Assembly: GCA_964461455.1 (NCBI GenBank)
Contig: CAYWUJ010000006.1
Coordinates: 1 to 64,000 of the forward strand
DNA length: 64,000 nt
Direction: 5' to 3'
DNA from: UBA1413 sp964461455
GTDB lineage: Bacteria; Bacteroidota; Bacteroidia; Bacteroidales; Prolixibacteraceae
The notes under the pieces were generated by a model that was not told the origin of the DNA, searched no databases, and saw nothing but the letters and a program-made list of their open reading frames with translations. Made by a program: the position numbers and the translations under genes. Below, piece by piece: positions 9,384 to 16,328 of the stretch; position 1 is the stretch's first letter, and each line of letters starts with the position of its first letter.

Positions 9384-9411
9384 GAAAACCCGCCGGCAAG
9401 GACGGGTTTTC
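9384..9411 (-). terminator. Rho-independent terminator of the NO reductase gene
   Basis: A 9-bp stem (GAAAACCCG / CGGGTTTTC) with a 10-base loop. On the minus strand a T-rich tract (TTTTCTTTTTC) overlaps and follows the stem. It lies 13 bases after the reductase stop. Confidence 0.85.
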
Positions 9412-9423
9412 TGACATATCCTG

Positions 9424-11646
9424 TCAGGCTTTTTTTGCCAGGAAGGTTTTATGGACCAGGTCAAAGAGGATAATGATCCCACCTGTAATCATAAGTCCGT
9501 CAGGGATAATCCGGAGCCACATCCACATTTTCAGGGGCTCCACGGCGCTGCGCAGGCGGGCATAGAAATAGCCGGCGTCATGAGCCATCTGGGTTTGCTC
9601 CATTCCGATGACGTAGGTGGGAATTGTGAAGAGGAGCGCACCCGTGGTCAGCATCCAGAAACCATATTTGCTCAGCTTGTCATTCCATACCAGTCCGTTG
9701 GCCAGGGAGTTGGTGCGGGAAGCCATGTAGATAAAGGCGATGGAGATGTATCCGAAGGCTCCCAGAAGGGCCACATGGCCATGGGGCATGATCAGGTAAG
9801 TCCCATGGGAATAGTAGTTGATGGTGGGCAGGTTGATGAGCATACCGAAGAAGCCGGCACCGATCCAGTTGAGGATGGCCGAACCGGCAATCCACATAAA
9901 GGGCACTGAGAACTCATTTTTGTGTCCTTCGAGTCGCTGTTCCCGGGCATTTTTCATGGCTTCGACGACCATCAGGGCCAGTGGAAGGGGTTCCAGTGCC
10001 GAGAAGATCCCGCCCACGGCAATCCAGTATTCGTCAAGACCCTGCCACCAGTAGTGATGGCCTACCCCCAGGGTACCGCTCATCATGATCAGCAGCAACT
10101 CAAACAACATGGTCCGAACCGCTACCTTGTGGGAAATCAGTCCGAGCGATACCGTGAAAAAGGCGATCACTCCGGCGGCAAAGAGCTCAAAAGTCAGTTC
10201 CACCCAGAGGTGGATCACCCACCAGCGGTAATAATCGTCGACCGTATAGTTGGGAATGATCTGGTGAATGGGCATCATTCCGGCAATATAGAGGGTGGCG
10301 ATGGCAAAGGCCGACCAGATGATGGTGCTTACGATCGGGTTGTTGGTCGATGCCTTCCGGATAAGTGAAATGATCAACAGGAACCAGAAGACAAGGCCGG
10401 TGACCAGCCCGATATCCCAGACACGCCCGAGATTCAGCAGCTCACGCCCCTCATTGCCCAGCCAGAACCAGGCCTCCCGGAGCTGTCCGGTGGCTCCCAT
10501 GTACAGTCCGATGGTGCTTCCGACGGTAACCACCAGCAGGGCAATCCATAACACATCGACCAGCCAGGGATACTTATGGTCCTTGTTGGCAATCCATGGG
10601 GCGATGAGCAAGCCCCCCACCAGCCATCCCACGGCTACCCAGAGTATGGCGAGTTGCGTATGCATGGAGCGCAGCACATTGAACGGCAGGAGCTCCTGTG
10701 AAATGAGAAAATCCTGGGTGGGTTCTGTATAGAGATGGGCAATATACCCCCCGATGATCAGCTGTACCACAAACAGGGCAGCCACAATCGGAATATATTT
10801 GAGCAGTTTCTTCTGTGACCTGAACAAACTGGTCACCTTGATGGCCGGTTCCAGCTTTTCATTGGGATCCTTTTTAAAGAGGTACTCATAGGCCAGGTAA
10901 ATGACTACGATGGTCATCGTCCACAGCACCAGCAATTCCCACAGGGAGACTTTATGTGAAACAAACGTGATTTCCTGGTCGAGAAGAGGTTCCGGCGGCC
11001 AGTTGTTGGTCCAGGTCCGCTCTGCGCCGGGTCTGATGGAAGAAGCTGCCAACTGGCCCCAGTCCACAAATGCCGCGATCTTTTCTGCTTCCTCCTTCAG
11101 GATGATCCCACCGGTAAAAGCCCTCTCCGGATCACCATTCACCAGCAGGTCAGTGAGATATTCCCTGTTTTTGAGAAATGCCGCCGCGGAAGCTTCGGTG
11201 TAGACCGTCCCTGCTTCCAAAAGTTGAGTTTGCTTTTTAACATCCTGCTTCACCCTTTCCTTCACAGCTCCCCGCTCCACTTCCGTTAACCCGCTGTTTG
11301 GTTTCCCGTACAACTCCTGTCCGTAAAAATCGTACAGGTATTCAGTCCGGTAATGTAAAAAGTCAGTGGCAAAATCAGGCCCCATATAAGCACCCATTCC
11401 CAACATGGTGCCCCAGTCCATCAGGTCAAACTCCTGAAAATAGGCTTTCCCCTCCACCACATCCTTGCCGGTATAGAGAACTTCGCCCGTAGCCGATTTT
11501 ACCGTACCCGGGATGGGAGGCACTTCCTTCTGCAAATTGGCCGTGTAATAAATCAGCATGGTCACCATGATCAGGGCGATGATCCAAAACCCGGTGTACA
11601 AGCCCTTCCGGCTCATAAACCTGTCCAATAAAGATTCCTGCTTCAT
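9424..11646 (-). CDS. norB: Quinol-dependent nitric oxide reductase (qNOR)
   Basis: A 740-residue single-subunit NO reductase of the heme-copper oxidase superfamily. It reduces two NO to N2O at the cytoplasmic membrane using quinol. An N-terminal helix and a periplasmic domain precede the catalytic core; the segment DWGTMLGMGAYMGPDF (77-92) and TNNWPPEP (213-220) are typical of qNOR. Expected ligands are present: low-spin heme H329 and H624, high-spin heme H622, and FeB ligands H479, E483, H530 and H531, with the conserved second glutamate E487. It is divergent from an Rrf2 regulator with its own -7 element, and terminated at 9384-9411. No norC or norQD neighbour is present, consistent with the quinol type. 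Role: NO detoxification or denitrification. Confidence 0.95.
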   Translation of the reverse strand: MKQESLLDRFMSRKGLYTGFWIIALIMVTMLIYYTANLQKEVPPIPGTVKSATGEVLYTGKDVVEGKAYFQEFDLMDWGTMLGMGAYMGPDFATDFLHYRTEYLYDFYGQELYGKPNSGLTEVERGAVKERVKQDVKKQTQLLEAGTVYTEASAAAFLKNREYLTDLLVNGDPERAFTGGIILKEEAEKIAAFVDWGQLAASSIRPGAERTWTNNWPPEPLLDQEITFVSHKVSLWELLVLWTMTIVVIYLAYEYLFKKDPNEKLEPAIKVTSLFRSQKKLLKYIPIVAALFVVQLIIGGYIAHLYTEPTQDFLISQELLPFNVLRSMHTQLAILWVAVGWLVGGLLIAPWIANKDHKYPWLVDVLWIALLVVTVGSTIGLYMGATGQLREAWFWLGNEGRELLNLGRVWDIGLVTGLVFWFLLIISLIRKASTNNPIVSTIIWSAFAIATLYIAGMMPIHQIIPNYTVDDYYRWWVIHLWVELTFELFAAGVIAFFTVSLGLISHKVAVRTMLFELLLIMMSGTLGVGHHYWWQGLDEYWIAVGGIFSALEPLPLALMVVEAMKNAREQRLEGHKNEFSVPFMWIAGSAILNWIGAGFFGMLINLPTINYYSHGTYLIMPHGHVALLGAFGYISIAFIYMASRTNSLANGLVWNDKLSKYGFWMLTTGALLFTIPTYVIGMEQTQMAHDAGYFYARLRSAVEPLKMWMWLRIIPDGLMITGGIIILFDLVHKTFLAKKA

Positions 11647-11690
11647 CCTGTTTAATTTAGTGATTGAGATTGTTTCACTTTCGGATCTTG

Positions 11691-11708
11691 CCGGGTCCGG
11701 AATCCCGG
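11691..11708 (-). promoter_or_regulatory. Leader inverted repeat between NO reductase and its regulator
   Basis: CCGGG-8-CCCGG lies in the predicted reductase leader, downstream of its -7 element. It could be an operator or a leader hairpin; nothing distinguishes these from sequence. Confidence 0.35.
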
Positions 11709-11754
11709 AAACTCTTCCACACTAAACCGGTGGTACCAGGTTGATCCGTCACCA

Positions 11755-11762
11755 CAAATCTA
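11755..11762 (-). promoter_or_regulatory. -7 promoter element of the NO reductase gene
   Basis: The minus strand reads TAGATTTG, a perfect TAnnTTTG. It predicts a leader of about 100 nt. The divergent Rrf2 promoter lies 59 bases away, so one bound regulator could control both. Confidence 0.65.
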
Positions 11763-11820
11763 AAAAAAAACATCAGATGACTACATGGTCTTTTTATATT
11801 TTTTTAAGAAAAAGAATTGC

Positions 11821-11828
11821 TATTTTTG
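11821..11828 (+). promoter_or_regulatory. -7 promoter element of the Rrf2 regulator gene
   Basis: TATTTTTG matches TAnnTTTG. The predicted start of transcription (about 11834) is downstream of the ATG at 11830, so it decides in favour of the GTG start at 11851. Confidence 0.6.
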
Positions 11829-11850
11829 GATGTTTTTAACTCCTCACTTC

Positions 11851-12264
11851 GTGTTTTCAAAAGAGACAGAATATGCCTTACGGAGCCTGGTCTACATCCA
11901 GGCCCAGAATTACAGGGGATTTCATCCCGGGGTGGTCGAAATTTCCAACGAGATCGACTCACCGCAGTTTTTTACGGCCAAGATTTTGCACCGGCTGGTG
12001 AAGCAGGAATTTATCGAATCGAAGAAAGGGAGAAACGGAGGATTTCGTTTCAATCCGGACAAGTCCACACTGACACTGAAGGAATGTATTATTTCCATTG
12101 AAGGAGAACGGCTTTTTACTGGATGTGGTTTCGGGCTGAAGCAGTGTGACGCCACCCATCCCTGCCCCCTGCACGATGAATATACCATCATCCGCAACGC
12201 CCTCGACAAGCTGACTTCCACCCGTACCATCCAGGAGCTGGCCAAAAAAGAGTTCAAACCCTGA
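11851..12264 (+). CDS. Rrf2 family regulator, NsrR-like (probable NO-sensing Fe-S repressor)
   Basis: A 137-residue Rrf2-family winged-helix regulator, beginning VFSKETEYALRSLVYI from a GTG start; in-frame ATGs at 11785 and 11830 lie at or upstream of the -7 element. The DNA-binding helix region is about residues 22-55. Three cysteines spaced C-X6-C-X5-C (in the segment FTGCGFGLKQC...HPCPLH) match the Fe-S ligand arrangement of IscR/NsrR-type members. Its divergent position next to the NO reductase makes an NsrR-like NO sensor the best reading; control of that gene is inferred, not shown. No Isc/Suf genes are nearby, which argues against IscR. Confidence 0.85.
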   Translation: MFSKETEYALRSLVYIQAQNYRGFHPGVVEISNEIDSPQFFTAKILHRLVKQEFIESKKGRNGGFRFNPDKSTLTLKECIISIEGERLFTGCGFGLKQCDATHPCPLHDEYTIIRNALDKLTSTRTIQELAKKEFKP

Positions 12265-12523
12265 CCTCCCAGGAAATTCTAATCTTCTGATATTCTTACC
12301 TTCAGATTTTCAACTTTAGCACCTCCGCCCTCATTCTGAACTTCAGATTCTTTTTCAACAGGAGCAGCTGTTTCATTCCCGGCTTGCTTGATTTCTTTTG
12401 CGGCTGTCAAATTTTGTCCATGAAGCACATCCGGAGTAACCTGGTGCTCACCCCTGACAACGCACAGCAATTTGAACGCAACCTCGACTCCACCAAGGGA
12501 GGAATCCTCTGAAAGCAGGCAAA
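12265..12523. other. Intergenic region with a doubtful 87-codon minus-strand frame
   Basis: An open frame on the minus strand (12279-12542) starts inside the upstream methyltransferase gene. It reads as a hydrophilic tail (for example ETAAPVEKESEVQNE) with no recognised domain. A 30-codon plus-strand frame at 12420-12512 is also open. Neither has a convincing start or ribosome site, so no gene is called. A decayed gene remnant is possible. Confidence 0.3.
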
Positions 12524-14143
12524 CTACAGCTCCTTGAGCCACTCCCTGACCACTTCGACCGAAGGATCGCTTCCCTCCGATTTCAGGCGGTAGCTGACGG
12601 TGACCACTGCCGGGCCTTTGGTGATGCCAAAGGAGGCCAGTTCAGCAGGATCGGTCATGGTCGTCACCAAAATCTCCTTCCCCAGTTCCAGAGAGGCCAG
12701 TTTTACCTTTTCCACCATTCCGGCACACACCGCTTCCGTTTCTCCCAGAACCAGAATTTCACTTCTTCTGGAGCGGATTTTGAGTTTCAGTTTTTCGTTG
12801 ATCCGGTGCTGGATGGCCTGGATCAGCTGGTTCTGGGGGGGAATTTTGGAGACAAAAGCGATTTTCCCGTCGATGCAAATGGTGGGGATATTCTTGACCA
12901 TCATCGAGGACATGAAGGTTACCGCCTCCATTTTTTTGATGGCATGTTCACGCCATTCCACCACCCCTTCAAAATGGGGCGTTACCCGCTTCACCGCCTC
13001 CACCATATACTGGCAGGGAGCGCACGACTCTGAGTCGAGGGTGATCACATCCACGATCACCTTGTCTGATTTTCCGTAATCACGCAGGTTCAGGATATCG
13101 GCGTGGGCGTCGCTTTTCTCGAGGGTGCGCACCACCTGCTGAAGATAGGGATCCTGCACCAGTCCGGTCACAGCGGCCACATTTTCCGAAGGGGTTTCCA
13201 TGGGCAGGTCACAACCAGGAGCCAATATAAATCCCCGGGGACCTCCCAGGTCAAGGCAGGAGAGGGCTTCCTCACGGGCACCATCAGGGGTGCCCATCAG
13301 CAGGACCACGGTGAGCCTCATGTTCCCGCCGAAACTGATTCCATGGCGCAAGGCCACATCACGCACGAAATCGAGGGGAATGTTCTCATCGATGGAAACA
13401 TTATCGGGCCGGCAGCCGCACATCACTTCGACGTTCTGCTGGGCATGGCCACACACAAAAAAGCTGCTCAGCCTGCCCCGCACCCTGATATCGCTGAAAA
13501 TCTGCCTGCAATAGGGGGCGACATACTGGCTGAAGCTGTCGGGGTCGATCTGGCTGGTCATGGGATCGACCACTGCGATGACATCACAACCGGCATCCAT
13601 GAGGTACCCGGCCATTTTTGAAGTCACCCCGGTACAGAAGGTCATGAGTTCGTGCACCCCTTCCGGATTTTCATATAAACTGAGGAAGATATCGGTTCCC
13701 AGCAGGTGAAGGGCCAGTGTAAAGGGACCGGTCACCAGTCCGTACAAGGCAATGTCAGGATATTTATCCCGCAAAATGCGCGTAGCTGCCACCACCTGGG
13801 GAATCCTTCCCTTCGATGCATCAAAGGACGGTAAATCACCGATCGTTTTCCCTTCGGCCAGCGGATGGGAGATCACAGCCGGAGGGGTTCCCGGCGACCA
13901 TTTCAGGGTACATCCCAGAACCTCGGCTTCCAGCTGAAGGTCGAAAATCACGGGAATTCCGTCGGGGTCGTAAAGCTCTATGGCCTTGCTGACCCCCTCC
14001 GCCATGAGGTCGGCCGACCGGAGGTAACTTTCGGCATCCCTGCCAATCAGGAAGCCACCATGGACTCCCACAAAAGGCACCCACGGCACCCTTTCGGTCT
14101 CCTGCAGGGCCATCGTCGCCCTGATCAGCTCCAATCCTCTCAT
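12524..14143 (-). CDS. URO-D/MtaA-family corrinoid methyltransferase fused to two thioredoxin-like domains
   Basis: A 539-residue protein, ATG at 14143 chosen over a TTG two codons upstream. Residues 1-345 are a uroporphyrinogen decarboxylase-like barrel of the MtaA/CmuA type, which in other organisms moves methyl groups between corrinoid proteins and thiols or folate. The usual H-x-C-G zinc motif reads F229-V-C231-G-H233; the second zinc cysteine appears to be C311. The first histidine ligand is therefore replaced, perhaps by H233. Residues 360-450 form a thioredoxin/glutaredoxin-like domain with a C374-x-x-C377 redox pair (SCAPCQ) and the cis-proline region KNIPTI. Residues 460-539 form a second thioredoxin-like fold keeping a single cysteine (C473). 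A true heme-pathway HemE is unlikely. The corrinoid gene upstream is the likely partner. Confidence 0.82.
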   Translation of the reverse strand: MRGLELIRATMALQETERVPWVPFVGVHGGFLIGRDAESYLRSADLMAEGVSKAIELYDPDGIPVIFDLQLEAEVLGCTLKWSPGTPPAVISHPLAEGKTIGDLPSFDASKGRIPQVVAATRILRDKYPDIALYGLVTGPFTLALHLLGTDIFLSLYENPEGVHELMTFCTGVTSKMAGYLMDAGCDVIAVVDPMTSQIDPDSFSQYVAPYCRQIFSDIRVRGRLSSFFVCGHAQQNVEVMCGCRPDNVSIDENIPLDFVRDVALRHGISFGGNMRLTVVLLMGTPDGAREEALSCLDLGGPRGFILAPGCDLPMETPSENVAAVTGLVQDPYLQQVVRTLEKSDAHADILNLRDYGKSDKVIVDVITLDSESCAPCQYMVEAVKRVTPHFEGVVEWREHAIKKMEAVTFMSSMMVKNIPTICIDGKIAFVSKIPPQNQLIQAIQHRINEKLKLKIRSRRSEILVLGETEAVCAGMVEKVKLASLELGKEILVTTMTDPAELASFGITKGPAVVTVSYRLKSEGSDPSVEVVREWLKEL

Positions 14144-14177
14144 TATCAATATTTTAAATACAACTGATTACGCATTA

Positions 14178-14271
14178 CCCGACCGCAGGTCACCGATCAC
14201 CAATCACCGGCCGAAGGCACCGAGCACCCGACCGCAGGTCACCGAGCACCGATTACCGGACCGCAGGTCCC
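14178..14271. repeat. Minisatellite of small-hairpin units
   Basis: Four degenerate units of about 17-28 bp in tandem. Each contains a 3-4 bp hairpin, GACC-GCA-GGTC or GCC-GAA-GGC, followed by CACCGA-type spacers. It lies between the corrinoid and URO-D genes, which share a strand, and a related unit occurs after valS. No coding potential. Confidence 0.65.
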
Positions 14272-14312
14272 CCTGGTGCTCCCTCACTCTAATATTCTGA
14301 TAATCTTATTTT

Positions 14313-14984
14313 CTAATCTTCCACCATTCCGTTGAGGTACTCAACGAGTCCCTGCGGGTCGCGGCTATAGGCGTCGGCGCCGATTCGTTCGCAGAAATCC
14401 CTGGTCACCGGGGCGCCTCCCACGGCCACCCTGACCCCGGGCAAGGCCTCCTTGATGGCTTTGGCGGTCCTTTCCATGCTGGGCATCGTCGTGGTCAGAA
14501 GGGCCGAGAGTCCTACGAAAGCACCGGGATTATCCTTCAGTGCATCGACAAAGGTTTCGGCCTTCACATCCACTCCCAGATCGACGACTTTCCAGCCGTT
14601 GCCCTCCACCATCATCGAAACCAGGTTTTTCCCGATGTCGTGGAGGTCTCCCTCGACGGTGCCAATGATGAAGGTACCCTTCTGTCGCGCTTCCCCTGAA
14701 AGGAAATAGGGTTTGAGGTGAACCATGGCGGTATTCATGGCCTTGGCCGACATGAGCACCTGGGGAACAAATACCCTGTTCTCGCGGAATTTCACGCCTA
14801 CCCTTTCCATGCCGGGCATCAGTCCCAGAGTCAGGATATCCTGGGGCGACGCCCCCTGGTCAAGCAGCTGCCGCGCAATTTCGTCGGCACCATCCTCCCC
14901 CTTCATCTGTGGCGGAAACGGCGACGCTTTGCTGACCTTGCCGAATTCCACGCAATCAGAAAGCTTCTTCAGTAAGTCCATCAT
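14313..14984 (-). CDS. Corrinoid (vitamin B12)-binding methyltransferase protein, MtaC/MtbC type
   Basis: A 223-residue corrinoid protein with the usual two parts: a helical cap (about residues 1-95) and a Rossmann-like B12 domain (about 100-220). The cobalt-binding motif D113-L-H115-D-I-G is intact, with the companion S160 and the GG at 189-190. Such proteins carry a methyl group on cobalt between a substrate-specific methyltransferase and a second methyltransferase. The next gene on the strand, the URO-D/thioredoxin fusion, is the probable partner. No substrate-specific MtaB/MttB-like enzyme and no corrinoid activator of the RamA type are in the window. A -7 element lies 20 bases upstream. 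Confidence 0.92.
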   Translation of the reverse strand: MMDLLKKLSDCVEFGKVSKASPFPPQMKGEDGADEIARQLLDQGASPQDILTLGLMPGMERVGVKFRENRVFVPQVLMSAKAMNTAMVHLKPYFLSGEARQKGTFIIGTVEGDLHDIGKNLVSMMVEGNGWKVVDLGVDVKAETFVDALKDNPGAFVGLSALLTTTMPSMERTAKAIKEALPGVRVAVGGAPVTRDFCERIGADAYSRDPQGLVEYLNGMVED

Positions 14985-15003
14985 AGTCTATTCTGGTTTC
15001 CCG

Positions 15004-15011
15004 CAAATTTA
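15004..15011 (-). promoter_or_regulatory. -7 promoter element of the corrinoid protein gene
   Basis: The minus strand reads TAAATTTG (perfect TAnnTTTG). The predicted leader is only about 14 nt, too short for a cobalamin riboswitch. Confidence 0.6.
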
Positions 15012-15128
15012 GGTTAACTGCAGGAACCAAAAAAGGAATTCCCACGAAAAGGAGAACCGGAAGGCCAAACAATTTTCAGAAGCAGCGGCTGCACTTTTCT
15101 GCAGAAGGGGTCTGGCCGGAAAAGTTAT

Positions 15129-15158
15129 TGGAAAGCTCATCCAAAAGTTTAATTTTGT
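15129..15158 (+). promoter_or_regulatory. Promoter of the Gfo/Idh-GntP pair
   Basis: TTG at 15129-15131, 19 bases, TAATTTTG at 15151-15158. Transcription would start near 15164, which excludes the in-frame start at 15157 and supports the ATG at 15181. Confidence 0.8.
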
Positions 15159-15180
15159 GAAACGACAAAAAACCTGGACC

Positions 15181-16257
15181 ATGAGTAAAAGCTATAACAT
15201 TGCCCTTTTAGGATGTGGTAAGGTGGCCCGTTTGCATGCCCGTGCCATCAGTGAGATTCCCCATGCCCGGCTGGCCGGGGTTTGGAGCCGCACCCGCTCC
15301 AGTGCCGATGCCTTTGCCGAAGAATTTCACACGGTCAGCTATGCCACACCCACGGAATTGGTGCGCCAGGCAGCCATCGATTTGGCCATTGTGTGTACCC
15401 CTCATCTCTTCCACACGGCGGCAGCCCTGGAAGTCATCGCCGCCGGAGCCCATGTCCTGGTCGAAAAGCCCCTGGCCATCGATCCCTTTGACTGTGACAG
15501 AATGATCGAGGCGGCCGAACTGGCGGAGGTCAGACTGGGGGTGGTCAGCCAGCGCCGGTGGTATACCCCGGCCATGAGGGTGAAAGCCGCCATCGATGCC
15601 GGAAAGATAGATACTCCGGCCCTGGGCATGGTGACCATGCTGGGATGGCGCGACCGTTCCTATTACGATGCCGACGAATGGCGCGGCACCTGGAACCTCG
15701 AGGGCGGCGGCGTCCTCGTCAACCAGGCTCCCCATCAGCTCGACCTTCTCCTCTGGTACATGGGAGAAATCGATGAGGTCTTCGGCACCTGGAAAAACCT
15801 CAACCACCCCTACATCGACGTCGACGATACCGCCCTGGCCATCATCCGCTTTAAAAGCGGCGCCATCGGCAACATCGTGGTCAGCAACTCCCAGAAACCC
15901 GGCATCTTCGGTAAGGTGCACATCCATGGCAGCAATGGCGCTTCGGTGGGTGTCGAAACCGAAAAAGGAGCCATGTTCCTCCCCGGACAAAGCGGTATTG
16001 TTGCGCCACCCCGCAATGACCTGTGGACCATCACCGGCGAGGAACAACTTCCCGCCCAATGGGACCAGGAAGAAGCCGCCCTCTTCGGCACCATAGATCC
16101 GACCACGTGGTATATCAAGCTTCAGATCGCCGACTTCCTGGAGGCCCTGGAAACCGGCAGGGAACCCGCCGTAACCGGCCATGACGGTCGCAGGGTCGTG
16201 GAACTCTTCGACGCCATTTACCGTTCACACCGCGAAAACCGGCCCGTGAAACTTTAA
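15181..16257 (+). CDS. Gfo/Idh/MocA family NAD(P)-dependent oxidoreductase
   Basis: A 358-residue cytoplasmic dehydrogenase. The Rossmann motif is IALLGCGKVARLHA (about residues 6-19) and the family's EKP motif appears as VEKPLA (about 96-101), whose lysine contributes to catalysis. The C-terminal half is the typical alpha/beta substrate domain with GGGVLVNQAPHQLDLL, holding the conserved histidine. Substrates in this family are sugars, inositols or sugar derivatives; the exact one is not readable. The GntP permease 71 bases downstream on the same strand suggests use of an imported sugar acid, and the two are probably co-transcribed. Confidence 0.92.
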   Translation: MSKSYNIALLGCGKVARLHARAISEIPHARLAGVWSRTRSSADAFAEEFHTVSYATPTELVRQAAIDLAIVCTPHLFHTAAALEVIAAGAHVLVEKPLAIDPFDCDRMIEAAELAEVRLGVVSQRRWYTPAMRVKAAIDAGKIDTPALGMVTMLGWRDRSYYDADEWRGTWNLEGGGVLVNQAPHQLDLLLWYMGEIDEVFGTWKNLNHPYIDVDDTALAIIRFKSGAIGNIVVSNSQKPGIFGKVHIHGSNGASVGVETEKGAMFLPGQSGIVAPPRNDLWTITGEEQLPAQWDQEEAALFGTIDPTTWYIKLQIADFLEALETGREPAVTGHDGRRVVELFDAIYRSHRENRPVKL

Positions 16258-16280
16258 TATTGAAGCTCCCCGGAATTCAC
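16258..16280. repeat. Possible deletion remnant of the dispersed repeat (copy C)
   Basis: Directly after the oxidoreductase stop the sequence joins TATTGAAGCTCC to CCGGAATTC, the two ends of the repeat seen at 3019-3130, without its middle. It is short, so chance resemblance cannot be excluded. Confidence 0.35.
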
Positions 16281-16328
16281 CCACTTAAGCATACCACCAC
16301 AGACAACGCCAATAACTAAACGGAACTT

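Noticed and set aside
12279..12542. 87-codon minus-strand frame after the URO-D fusion gene
   Set aside because: It starts inside the upstream gene with no good start or ribosome site and no recognised domain; it is kept only as an intergenic note.
12524..14143. Reading the URO-D protein as HemE of heme synthesis
   Set aside because: The cysteines placed like MtaA/CmuA zinc ligands, the thioredoxin-like extensions and the adjacent corrinoid gene fit a methyltransferase better, and no other heme gene is near.
14178..14271. CRISPR-like look of regularly spaced repeats
   Set aside because: Units are short, degenerate and variable in length, with no unique spacers and no cas genes nearby.
14985..15150. 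Cobalamin riboswitch upstream of the corrinoid gene or metH
   Set aside because: No B12-box-like sequence is seen. The predicted corrinoid leader is about 14 nt and the metH gap is only 93 bases.
15157..15180. Upstream in-frame start of the Gfo/Idh gene
   Set aside because: It overlaps the -7 element at 15151-15158 and would precede the transcript start.
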